Positions 56,138 to 64,000 of a stretch of DNA of 64,000 nt are shown here, one piece after another; the first letter of the stretch is position 1; every line of letters begins with the position of its first letter. The position numbers and the translations under genes are program-made. The notes under the pieces were generated by a model. It had not been told where the DNA came from. It saw only the letters and a list, made by a program, of their open reading frames with translations, and did no database searches. The stretch lies in assembly GCF_014851905.1 (NCBI RefSeq), contig NZ_JACVAQ010000002.1, positions 186,001-250,000 on the forward strand. Direction: 5' to 3'. The DNA comes from Pseudomonas sp. PDM14. GTDB taxonomy: Bacteria; Pseudomonadota; Gammaproteobacteria; Pseudomonadales; Pseudomonadaceae.

Positions 56138-56779
56138 ATGCCCAATCGTCCCGCCGAAGTGCGCCTGCTCGATCACGGCTACAGCCGTGAGGCGCGTTCC
56201 CTGCTGTACCACGCCTACCGCCACGACCCGACCTTCGCCTACCTGTTCGAGAGTGAACGGCCCGGCTTCGACCAGCGTGTGCGCGCCACCGTGCGCGAGT
56301 TGGTTCACCAGCATTTTCTCGAAGACCTGCCGGCCATCGGCCTGCTGATCGACGAGCGCCTGGTCGGCATCGCCCTGATCGCACCGCCACAGCGGCGCCT
56401 GGGCATCACCGAGAGCTGGGGCTGGCGCCTGCGCATGCTGATGACCACCGGCTTCCGCTGCACCAAGCGCTACCTCGAATACCACGACGCCGTGCTCGCC
56501 TGCCTGCCGCCGGGGCCTTACCACGTGTTGCCACTGATCGGCGTGCACCCGAAGTTCCAGGGCCAGCGCCTCGGCGAACAGCTGCTCGGCGCACTGCACG
56601 ACTGGTGCGCCGAGGACGCCGGTTCGCAGGGCGTGGTGCTCGACACCGGCAACCCGCATTACCTGGAATTCTACAAACGCCAGGGCTACGAGGAGGTCGG
56701 CGAAGTGGCCCTCGGCAGCGTTGTCGAGCACGTGTTCTTCCATCCCAATCCGCAGGCGACGGTGCGCGACAGCGCCTGA
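56138..56779 (+). CDS. GNAT-family N-acetyltransferase
   Basis: A 213-residue acetyltransferase. The acetyl-CoA loop is LPLIGVHPKFQGQRLGEQLLGAL (R/Q-x-x-G-x-G/A type, QGQRLG), with YKRQGYEEVGE at the C-terminal motif B. The N-terminal half is a variable substrate domain. The substrate is unknown. Confidence 0.88.
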   Translation: MPNRPAEVRLLDHGYSREARSLLYHAYRHDPTFAYLFESERPGFDQRVRATVRELVHQHFLEDLPAIGLLIDERLVGIALIAPPQRRLGITESWGWRLRMLMTTGFRCTKRYLEYHDAVLACLPPGPYHVLPLIGVHPKFQGQRLGEQLLGALHDWCAEDAGSQGVVLDTGNPHYLEFYKRQGYEEVGEVALGSVVEHVFFHPNPQATVRDSA

Positions 56780-56874
56780 CAACACCCACCTGTCGCGGCT
56801 GCCGCTCGCCCTGGCGACGGCACCGCACACGCGGCGGCGCTGGCCCTGCCGCGCGAGCGTGTTAGCATCCCGGC

Positions 56875-58611
56875 ATGAATTTTCGCTATGGATTGCGCGG
56901 GCTCCTGTTCCTGAGCCTGCTTAGCCTGAGTGTCGTCGTTCAGGCGAAAGCCTTGCTGGTGGTCAAGGTCGAACCGGGCAATGCGGCCCTCAAAGCCAAC
57001 ATCGAGGCCTACATCGGTGAGCTCGGCGAGCGTGATGAAAATGCCTTGCGCAACTTCCGCCGCAGCGCCGAAGAACAGGCCGCCAAGGCCGCCCAGGCCC
57101 TGGGCTACTACCACGCCGAAATAGACAGCCGTGTCGACCTGGGCCGCGAGCGTCAGCCACGCCTGACTTTGCAGGTACGCCCTGGCGAGCCGGTGCACCT
57201 GCGTCAGGTCAGCGTGCGTATCGAAGGTGAAGCGGCCAGCCTCGCCGTCTTCAAGGTGCCGCAGAGCAGCCTGTTGCGCAGCGGCGCACAGCTCAATCAC
57301 GGCGCCTACGAAGACGCCAAGAAACTCATCGAGAACCAGGCGTTGCGCTACGGCTTCTTCGCCGGGCGCTTCCAGCGTCAGACCCTGCAGATCGACCCGC
57401 AAGCCGGCCTGGCCGACATCGAGCTGGTGTACGCCAGCGGCCCGCGCTATCGCTTCGGCGCCGTGACATTTCAGGGCGATACGCCGTTCGACGATGAGCT
57501 GCTCGAGCGTTTCGTGCCGTTTCGCAGTGGTGCGCCGTACGACGCCGACCTAGTCGCCAAGCTCAACGAAAACCTGCAGCGCAGTGGCTACTTCGACCTG
57601 GTGCGGGTCGATGCCCAGCCGCTGCCCGAGCAGGCCGAGGTGATTCCCGTCAGCGTCGAACTGGCGGCGGTGAAACCGCGCAGCTTTGGCCTCGGCCTGG
57701 GCTATTCCACCGACGTTGGCCCGCGCGCGCGGGGCAACTGGACGCGGCCCTGGGTCAACGCCCACGGCCACAGCCTGGGCGTGGAAACCGAGGTGTCGAC
57801 GGTGCGGCAGAACGTCGGCGCCTGGTACCAGATTCCGCTCGACCCACCGCTCACCGACAGCCTGCGGTTCAGCAGCGCCTACCAGCAGGAGCACCTGGTC
57901 GATGTCGAAAGCGAGCGCCTGAGCCTCGGCGCGCTATGGCAGAGCCAGCTGGCCAACGACTGGCAGCGCGTGGTGTCGCTGCGCTGGGAGCAGGAGGTCT
58001 ACGACTACGGCGATGACAGCCCGGACGGGCGCAGCAGCTTCCTCATGCCCGGGCTGAGCTACAACCTGTTGCGTAGCGACTCAACCCTCGACCCCAGCCG
58101 TGGCTACCGCCTGCAGGGCGAGGTCAGCGCGGCCAAGCAGGGCTTGCTGTCCGACGCTGACATGGCGCGTTTCAATGCCCAGGCCAAGGGCCTGTACACC
58201 TTGCCCGGCGGCCATCGCTTCCTTGGCCGGGTGCAGGTCGGCGGTATCGCCACCAACGACTACGACGCCATCCCGCCGTCGCTGCGTTTCTTCGCCGGTG
58301 GCGACCAGAGCGTGCGCGGCTACGACTACCAGAGCCTGTCGCCGGAAGACGACCAGGGCAACAAGGTCGGCGGTCGCTACCTGATGGTCGCCAGCGCCGA
58401 GTACCAGTACCCGGTCGCCGAGCGCTGGCGCGTGGCCGCCTTCGTCGACCGCGGCAATGCCCTGGATTCGCCCAACGATGCCAGCAAGACCGGTGTCGGC
58501 CTGGGCCTGCGCTGGGTCTCGCCGGTGGGGCCGATTCGCCTCGACCTGGCCCATGCGCTGGATGACGACGGCGGCGTGCGCCTGCACTTCTCCATGGGGC
58601 CGGAACTGTGA
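56875..58611 (+). CDS. tamA: Translocation and assembly module outer-membrane subunit TamA
   Basis: A 578-residue Omp85-family protein: signal peptide (LLFLSLLSLSVVVQA, mature from about 25), three POTRA domains (25-270) and a 16-strand barrel, with the RGYDYQSLSPEDDQGN motif of the L6 loop (GGDQSVRGYDY) conserved and a C-terminal FSMGPEL. It inserts autotransporters and helps lipid transport with TamB. It overlaps tamB by 4 nt (GTGA). Confidence 0.95.
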   Translation: MNFRYGLRGLLFLSLLSLSVVVQAKALLVVKVEPGNAALKANIEAYIGELGERDENALRNFRRSAEEQAAKAAQALGYYHAEIDSRVDLGRERQPRLTLQVRPGEPVHLRQVSVRIEGEAASLAVFKVPQSSLLRSGAQLNHGAYEDAKKLIENQALRYGFFAGRFQRQTLQIDPQAGLADIELVYASGPRYRFGAVTFQGDTPFDDELLERFVPFRSGAPYDADLVAKLNENLQRSGYFDLVRVDAQPLPEQAEVIPVSVELAAVKPRSFGLGLGYSTDVGPRARGNWTRPWVNAHGHSLGVETEVSTVRQNVGAWYQIPLDPPLTDSLRFSSAYQQEHLVDVESERLSLGALWQSQLANDWQRVVSLRWEQEVYDYGDDSPDGRSSFLMPGLSYNLLRSDSTLDPSRGYRLQGEVSAAKQGLLSDADMARFNAQAKGLYTLPGGHRFLGRVQVGGIATNDYDAIPPSLRFFAGGDQSVRGYDYQSLSPEDDQGNKVGGRYLMVASAEYQYPVAERWRVAAFVDRGNALDSPNDASKTGVGLGLRWVSPVGPIRLDLAHALDDDGGVRLHFSMGPEL

Positions 58612-61600
58612 GGCGCGGACTGCGCTACGGACTCGGCGGCCTGTTCGGGCTGTTGCTGCTCATCCTGCTTGTCTGCGCAGTGCTGCTCGGCAGCCAGGCC
58701 GGCAGCCGCTGGTTGCTGGGGCAGGTACCCGGTCTCAACGTCAGCGCCTTCGAGGGGCGTCTCGCCGGGCGCTGGCAGGCCGAGCGCCTGAGCTGGGAAC
58801 AGGACGGCACGCGCCTGGAGCTGCAGCAACCCGTGCTGGTCTGGTCGCCGTCGTGCCTATTGCGCGGCACGCTGTGCATCGACGAGCTGAGCAGCACGCG
58901 CATCGAGCTGCAGCTGGCGCAAACCGACACGCCGAGCGACGAGCCATTCAGCCTGCCAACGCTGCAACTGCCACTGGCGATTCGCCTGGGCGACGTGCAT
59001 GTCGGCGCGTTCGTCCTCGATGGCAACGAGCAACTGCAAGAGCTGCAACTGCTGGCGACCTGGCAGGCCGATGGCATCCACATCGAACGACTCGGCGCGC
59101 AGCTCGATGGCCTCGCACTGACCCTACAAGGCAGCGTCCTGCCTGAAGGTGACTGGCCACTGCAGGCCACGGCCAGCGCACAGTTGCCGGCACCGGACGG
59201 GCAGCCCTGGCAGCTCGATGTCAGCGCCTCGGGCGAACTGCTCCAGCGTGTGCAGCTCAAGGGTGAAAGCCAGGGGTATCTCGCCGCCACCCTCACAGGC
59301 GAACTGCAGCCGCTGGCCGAGCACCTGCCCGCCAGCCTGCGCATCCACGCCAAAACGTTCCGCGCCGACAGCGAACTGCCTGAGCCCCTGACCCTGCAAC
59401 AGGTCGAGCTGCAGGCCAGTGGCGACCTGCAGCAAGGTTATGCGGTACACGGCGTGGCGCAGCTGCCGGGTGAGGGTGGAGCGGTGGCGCTGAACCTGGC
59501 TGGACGGGTCAACGCGGCCGGTGCCGAGATCAAGCGGCTGCAACTGAGCGCTGGCCCGGAGCAGCTGGTAACACTCACCGGCCAACTTGATTGGCAGGAC
59601 GCCTTCAGCGCGAGCAGCCAGCTCGACTGGCAGGATTTCCCCTGGCAACGGCTGTTGCCGCAGGAGCAGGCGCCGCCGGTGGCGTTGCGCCACTTGCAGG
59701 CCGATCTCAGTTACGCCAGCGAACACTACGCCGGCAACCTGCAGGCCCAGCTGGACGGCCCGGCCGGCGCCTTCAGCCTGGCCAGCCGCCTGACCGGCGA
59801 CCTGAGCCAGCTGCGCCTGGATGACCTCAAGCTGCAGGCCGGGCAGGGCAGTGCCCAGGGCCATGTGCAGCTGGCCTTCGCCGACGGCATCGGTTGGGAC
59901 GCGGCACTGCAGGTGGCCGACCTCGATCCGGCCTACTGGCTGGCGGAGCTGCCCGGCAACCTCGGCGGCGCACTGGTCAGCCAGGGCAGCCTGAAGAGTG
60001 AACGGCTCGAACTGAACGCCAACCTCGACCTGCAAGGCCGCCTGCGCGGTCAGCGCGCGCAGTTGCAGGCCAATGCAGCTGGGGCAGGTGAGCGCTGGAG
60101 CCTGGAGCGCCTCGATCTGCAGGTCGGCAACAACCGCATCAGCGGCCAGGGCCGGCTCGACCGTGAGCTCAGCGGCCAGCTCGACCTGGCACTGGAACAG
60201 CTCGGCCAACTCTGGCCACGACTGGCCGGGCGCGCCACAGGCCGACTCGACCTGGCCGGCAGCCTGCAGGCGCCGCAAGGCACGCTGCAGCTGAGCGGTA
60301 ATGGCCTGGCCTTCGCCGACAACCGCGCCCAGGCGCTGACACTCAATGCCCGGCTTGACGCCGCCCAGCGCGGCAGCGTACAGATCGAGGCGCAGCGCCT
60401 GGCCAGTGGTGACACGCGGATCGGCAACCTGCAACTCAACGGCAGCGGCACCCGGCAACGCCAGCAACTCGACCTGGCCCTCGACGGCGGCCCGGCAGAG
60501 CTAAAGTTGGCCCTGGCCGGCGACTGGAATGGCAGCGCCTGGCGCGGTCGCCTGGCCAGCGGCAAGGTACAGGGTGGCGGGCAGACCTGGCAGCTGGAGA
60601 AACCGGCGCGCCTGGATTACCTGGCCGACGGCCGTCTGGAGTTCGGCGCACACTGTTGGCGCTCTGGCGAGGCGAGCCTGTGTGGCGGCGAGCAGCGCCT
60701 GCTGCCGGAGCCGCGCATCGACTACAAGCTGCGCGACTTCCCGCTCGCCAGCCTGGCCCCCTGGCTGCCCGAAGACTTCGCCTGGCAGGGCGTACTGAAC
60801 GCCGACATCGACCTGCGCCTGCCCGCCGGTGGCCCCAGCGGGCGCGTGCTGATCGACGCCGGCAACGGCGTGCTGCGCATCCGCGAGGAGCAGCGCTGGG
60901 TCGAGCTGCCGTACCAACGCCTGCAACTGGACAGTACCCTGCGCCCGCAGCGCATCGACAGCCGACTGGAGTTCGCCGGGCAGGGCCTCGGCCAGTTGCA
61001 GCTGGATGCGCAGCTCGACCCGCGGCCGCAGCTCAAACCACTCAGCGGCCAGTTCCGCATCGACGGCGTCGACCTCTCCGTAGCACGGCCCTTCGTCGCC
61101 GCGGTGGAAACCCTGGAAGGCCAGTTGCAGGGCGCCGGCACGCTCGGCGGCACCCTGCAGGCGCCCCGGGTGAGCGGTACGCTGAAGCTGAGCGACGGCA
61201 AGCTGGCCGGCGGCGACCTGCCAACCGTGATCGAGCAGTTGCAGGTGCAGGCGCGCATCGAGGGTGAGCGCATGGCGCTTGCCGGCGACTGGCGCAGTGG
61301 TGAGCAGGGGCAGGGCAGCCTCAGCGGCGACCTGGCCTGGGGCGATGCCACCGAGGTCGACCTGCGTCTGCGTGGCAGCCGCCTGCCGGTGGTGGTCGAG
61401 CCCTATGCCAACCTGGAAGCCGACCCCGACCTGCGTATCGCCCTGGCTGCCGGACGCCTGGCCGTCAGCGGCAAGGTGGCGGTGCCGCGCGGCACCATCA
61501 GGATTCGCGAGCTGCCACCGCAGACGGTCAAGGTCTCGCCCGATGCACGCGTGGTCGGTGAGCAGACACCGGAAGCCTCGCCGCTGCAGCTGGGCATGGA

Positions 61601-62249
61601 CGTGCAGGTGGATGTCGGCGCCGACCGCCTGCGCTTCATCGGCTTCGGCCTGACGGCGGACCTCAAGGGTCGTCTGCAGGTCGGCGACAACCTGGCCACC
61701 CGTGGCGAGCTGGTTCTGAGTAACGGCCGCTACCGCGCCTACGGCCAGCGCCTCGACCTGCGCCGCGCGCGCCTGCTGTTCGCCGGGCCACTGGATCAGC
61801 CGTATCTGGACGTGGAAGCCATCCGCAAGGTCGGCGACGTCACCGCCGGTGTACGCCTCAACGGCCGCGCCGACGCACCGCGCAGCGAAGTGTTCTCGAC
61901 CCCGGCGATGAGCCAGGAACAGGCGCTGTCGTATCTGGTGCTGGGCCGGCCGATGAACAGCGGCGGCGATGGCAACGCCCTCGGCCAGGCGGCACTGGCC
62001 ATGGGCCTGTCGGGCAGCGCGCCGGTGACCGGGGCACTGGCCGAACGCCTCGGCATCAAGGATTTCCAGCTCGACGACGACGGCGCCAGCGGGCGCCTGT
62101 CCGAGCGCCTGAGCATCCGCTACGGCCTCGGTGTGCTGGAGCCGTCGAGCGTGGTGGCGTTACGTTACGAGCTGAGCAAGCGTCTGTACCTGGAAGCCGC
62201 CAGCGGCCTGGCCAGTTCGCTCGACCTGTTCTACCGGCGCGACTTCTGA
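58608..62249 (+). CDS. tamB: Translocation and assembly module inner-membrane subunit TamB
   Basis: A 1213-residue AsmA-like/DUF490 protein. An N-terminal inner-membrane anchor ([19 protein letters not shown]) is followed by a long repetitive beta-taco region with many L-x-L-x-G strands, and the DUF490 C-terminus: [57 protein letters not shown]. The GTG start overlaps the tamA stop. It bridges inner and outer membranes, probably moving phospholipids. Confidence 0.94.
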   Translation: MRRGLRYGLGGLFGLLLLILLVCAVLLGSQAGSRWLLGQVPGLNVSAFEGRLAGRWQAERLSWEQDGTRLELQQPVLVWSPSCLLRGTLCIDELSSTRIELQLAQTDTPSDEPFSLPTLQLPLAIRLGDVHVGAFVLDGNEQLQELQLLATWQADGIHIERLGAQLDGLALTLQGSVLPEGDWPLQATASAQLPAPDGQPWQLDVSASGELLQRVQLKGESQGYLAATLTGELQPLAEHLPASLRIHAKTFRADSELPEPLTLQQVELQASGDLQQGYAVHGVAQLPGEGGAVALNLAGRVNAAGAEIKRLQLSAGPEQLVTLTGQLDWQDAFSASSQLDWQDFPWQRLLPQEQAPPVALRHLQADLSYASEHYAGNLQAQLDGPAGAFSLASRLTGDLSQLRLDDLKLQAGQGSAQGHVQLAFADGIGWDAALQVADLDPAYWLAELPGNLGGALVSQGSLKSERLELNANLDLQGRLRGQRAQLQANAAGAGERWSLERLDLQVGNNRISGQGRLDRELSGQLDLALEQLGQLWPRLAGRATGRLDLAGSLQAPQGTLQLSGNGLAFADNRAQALTLNARLDAAQRGSVQIEAQRLASGDTRIGNLQLNGSGTRQRQQLDLALDGGPAELKLALAGDWNGSAWRGRLASGKVQGGGQTWQLEKPARLDYLADGRLEFGAHCWRSGEASLCGGEQRLLPEPRIDYKLRDFPLASLAPWLPEDFAWQGVLNADIDLRLPAGGPSGRVLIDAGNGVLRIREEQRWVELPYQRLQLDSTLRPQRIDSRLEFAGQGLGQLQLDAQLDPRPQLKPLSGQFRIDGVDLSVARPFVAAVETLEGQLQGAGTLGGTLQAPRVSGTLKLSDGKLAGGDLPTVIEQLQVQARIEGERMALAGDWRSGEQGQGSLSGDLAWGDATEVDLRLRGSRLPVVVEPYANLEADPDLRIALAAGRLAVSGKVAVPRGTIRIRELPPQTVKVSPDARVVGEQTPEASPLQLGMDVQVDVGADRLRFIGFGLTADLKGRLQVGDNLATRGELVLSNGRYRAYGQRLDLRRARLLFAGPLDQPYLDVEAIRKVGDVTAGVRLNGRADAPRSEVFSTPAMSQEQALSYLVLGRPMNSGGDGNALGQAALAMGLSGSAPVTGALAERLGIKDFQLDDDGASGRLSERLSIRYGLGVLEPSSVVALRYELSKRLYLEAASGLASSLDLFYRRDF

Positions 62250-62433
62250 TGCCGCCTCTTGCCGTAGGGCCTGCCGTGCACACCAGAGGGGGCAGACGAT
62301 GCACCTACGGTTTGCCGATCAGCCAGTCAGCCGTTGCTGGATTTCCCCATTCGTCTGGAGGACACTCCAGGCGGTCAACCTGCCGACGACCTTGCGTGTC
62401 AGTCGGCGCTTTCTATCTATAAGGACTTTTCAC

Positions 62434-62934
62434 ATGGCTCAAGTAACCCTGCGTGGCAACCCGATCCAGGTCGACGGCCAATTGCCGCAAACCGGTGAGC
62501 AGGCCCCGGCGTTCAGCCTGGTCGGCAAGGATCTGGCTGACGTCAGCCTGACCAGCCTGGCCGGCAAGCGCAAAGTGCTGAACATCTTCCCGAGCGTCGA
62601 CACGCCGACCTGCGCCACCTCCGTGCGCAAGTTCAACGCCGAAGCCAGCAAGCTCGACAACACTCTGGTGCTCTGCGTCTCGGCCGACCTGCCGTTCGCC
62701 CAGTCGCGCTTCTGCGGTGCCGAAGGCCTGGACAACGTGATCAACCTGTCGACCATGCGCGGCGCCGACTTCCTCAAGAGCTACGGCGTAGTCATCGCCA
62801 ACGGCCCGCTGGCTGGCGTTGCGGCCCGCGCGGTGGTGGTGCTGGACGAGAACGACAAGGTGCTGCACAGCGAGCTGGTCGCCGAGATCGGCAGCGAGCC
62901 GGACTACGACGCGGCCCTGGCCGTGCTCAAGTAA
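62434..62934 (+). CDS. tpx: Thiol peroxidase (Tpx)
   Basis: A 166-residue atypical 2-Cys peroxiredoxin with peroxidatic C60 in [16 protein letters not shown] and resolving C94 in [11 protein letters not shown]. It reduces H2O2 and lipid hydroperoxides with thioredoxin. AAGGA lies 8 nt before the ATG at 62434, while the longer frame upstream lacks this. Length is typical. Confidence 0.95.
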   Translation: MAQVTLRGNPIQVDGQLPQTGEQAPAFSLVGKDLADVSLTSLAGKRKVLNIFPSVDTPTCATSVRKFNAEASKLDNTLVLCVSADLPFAQSRFCGAEGLDNVINLSTMRGADFLKSYGVVIANGPLAGVAARAVVVLDENDKVLHSELVAEIGSEPDYDAALAVLK

Positions 62935-62959
62935 CTGGTTTACCCCGCGCTACATCTCG

Positions 62960-62992
62960 AAACGGCCTGCCCAGCAGGCCGTTTTCTTTTTT
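62960..62992 (+). terminator. Rho-independent terminator after tpx
   Basis: Stem AACGGCCTGC / GCAGGCCGTT with loop CCA, followed by TTTCTTTTTT, begins 26 nt after the tpx stop. Confidence 0.95.
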
Positions 62993-63104
62993 GCCTCAGA
63001 CACTTGGTGCAGCAATACAAAGGGTAAATGGGCGGTAAAGACCCTTTGCACCACAGCTAAGAATCCTTATCGTTCATCCTCCCAAGGAAAGTGACCCCCG
63101 GCTC

Positions 63105-64000
63105 ATGTCTGATTCTCGTCCCGCCTCGCGTTTTTCCCGTAAATGGTTGTTCGTCGCGCTGCTGATCGTCGCCGTGGTGCTGCTCTGGTGGCTGTGGCCG
63201 AGCAAACCGGTAGGCGGCCCACCGATGGGCGGCGCGCCAGGCCCGTGGGGCGGCCCGGTGCCGGTGCGGGTCACCAGCGTCAGCCAGGGCGACTTCGAGG
63301 TCGAGCTCAAGGCGCTGGGCACCGTCACCGCGCTGAACACGGTGAACGTGCGCAGCCGGGTGGACGGCGAGCTGGTCAAGCTGATGTTCGAGGAAGGCCA
63401 GCTGGTCAAGGCTGGCGATCTGCTCGCACAGATCGATCCGCGCCCGTATCAGGTCGCCCTGCAGCAGGCCGAAGGCACCCTTGGGCAGAACCAGGCGCAG
63501 TTGAAGAACGCCGAGATCGACCTGGCGCGCTACAAGGGCCTGTTCGCCGAAGATTCCATCGCCAAGCAGACCCTGGATACCCAGGAAGCCCTGGTCGGCC
63601 AGTACCGCGGCACGGTCAAGAGCAACCAGGCCGCAGTCGCCGAAGCGCGCCTGAACCTGGATTTCACCCGTATCCGCGCGCCCATCGCCGGCCGCCTCGG
63701 CCTGCGCCAGGTGGACGTGGGCAACCTGATCACCGCCGGCGACACCACGCCGCTGGTGGTGATCACCCAGGTGCAGCCGATCTCGGTCAGCTTCACCCTG
63801 GCCGAGAACGAGCTGGCGCCGGTACTGGCCCGTGTACGTGCCAACGAGAAGCTGCAGGTGCAGGCCCGCGACCGCAGCGAACAGGCGGTGCTCGCCGAAG
63901 GCGTGCTGCACAGCCTGGACAACCAGATCGACATCGCCACCGGCACGGTCAAGCTCAAGGCGCGTTTCGAGAACACCGACGAGAGCCTGTTCCCCAACCA
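63105..64000 (+). CDS. muxA: RND efflux periplasmic adaptor MuxA/MdtA (partial, 3' end outside window)
   Basis: The frame from the ATG at 63105 (MSDSRPASRFSRKWLFVALL) stays open to the window edge (about 298 residues). An N-terminal anchor (KWLFVALLIVAVVLLWWLW) is followed by a Gly/Pro-rich linker (GGPPMGGAPGPWGG), the lipoyl half-motifs VRSRVDGELVKLMFEEGQLVKAGDLL and RIRAPIAGRLGLRQVDVGN, and the alpha-hairpin between them. It resembles MdtA/MuxA of the MdtABC/MuxABC pump, whose two-pump-gene partners would follow to the right. AAGG lies further upstream. Confidence 0.88.
   Translation, partial: MSDSRPASRFSRKWLFVALLIVAVVLLWWLWPSKPVGGPPMGGAPGPWGGPVPVRVTSVSQGDFEVELKALGTVTALNTVNVRSRVDGELVKLMFEEGQLVKAGDLLAQIDPRPYQVALQQAEGTLGQNQAQLKNAEIDLARYKGLFAEDSIAKQTLDTQEALVGQYRGTVKSNQAAVAEARLNLDFTRIRAPIAGRLGLRQVDVGNLITAGDTTPLVVITQVQPISVSFTLAENELAPVLARVRANEKLQVQARDRSEQAVLAEGVLHSLDNQIDIATGTVKLKARFENTDESLFPN

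Overview
The window is a GC-rich chromosomal segment of a gamma-proteobacterium, almost certainly a Pseudomonas of the mendocina / pseudoalcaligenes / oleovorans type. The reasons are a complete liuRABCDE leucine/isovalerate operon, a FecIR pair, DUF1652 and (probably) DUF1654 proteins, tamAB, tpx, a MuxA-type RND adaptor, and Pseudomonas-style REP repeats (TGTAGGAGCCAGC type). The gene order from about 48.8 kb to the end (LysR / acyl-CoA dehydrogenase / TerC / xthA / GNAT / tamAB / tpx / muxA) resembles, from memory, the PA2551-PA2528 stretch of P. aeruginosa. No tRNA, rRNA or CRISPR array was seen.

Layout. 1-12.3 kb holds core and variable genes: a partial fecR with its ECF sigma factor; a RoxA-like diheme cytochrome plus catalase-like pair with a divergent, degenerate sigma54-type regulator; a Cache chemoreceptor; uppP; a cold-shock/DUF1294 fusion; and ybiT. 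12.3-15.3 kb is a less GC-rich insert bounded on one side by a broken integrase, carrying an orphan ORF, a DUF2254 membrane protein and a DUF1652 protein. 15.3-25.4 kb is an accessory stress/metabolic cluster: hybrid sensor kinase, HhH protein, small secreted acidic protein, Zn-alcohol dehydrogenase, ybdK, a heme-oxygenase-like diiron oxidase paired with an NPPY methyltransferase, a saccharopine-dehydrogenase-like protein and a PLDc_N membrane protein.

25.4-27.6 kb is a compact minus-strand group preceded by a 24-bp palindromic LexA box: four small proteins, one a short SRAP-like protein that retains Cys2, immediately downstream of a full-length SRAP/YedK gene. 27.8-31 kb carries a ProQ-domain protein, an IS/MITE-like remnant, an Old Yellow Enzyme with a divergent LysR, and the truncated 5' end of a glycolipid-binding-type gene. 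31.1-36.3 kb has a diguanylate cyclase, ppiC, a PilU-like ATPase, a secreted polyester-hydrolase (PETase-like) and an AraC regulator.

36.3-46.5 kb is one large minus-strand catabolic unit, liuR-liuABCDE followed by 3-hydroxybutyrate dehydrogenase and acetoacetyl-CoA synthetase. It takes isovaleryl-CoA to acetyl-CoA plus acetoacetate and then activates the acetoacetate. It has a perfect LiuR-type palindrome upstream, and a REP pair lies in frame inside liuD. 46.6-64 kb is mostly conserved: a TonB receptor, LysR with divergent acyl-CoA dehydrogenase, TerC, an exported Mn-type superoxide dismutase, a PstS-like/OmpA fusion, xthA, GNAT, tamA-tamB (4-nt overlap), tpx and the start of a MuxA/MdtA adaptor.

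The items most worth follow-up are the PETase-like enzyme, the LexA-controlled SRAP cluster, the RoxA/catalase/degenerate-activator locus, the diiron-oxidase/methyltransferase pair and the REP element inside liuD.
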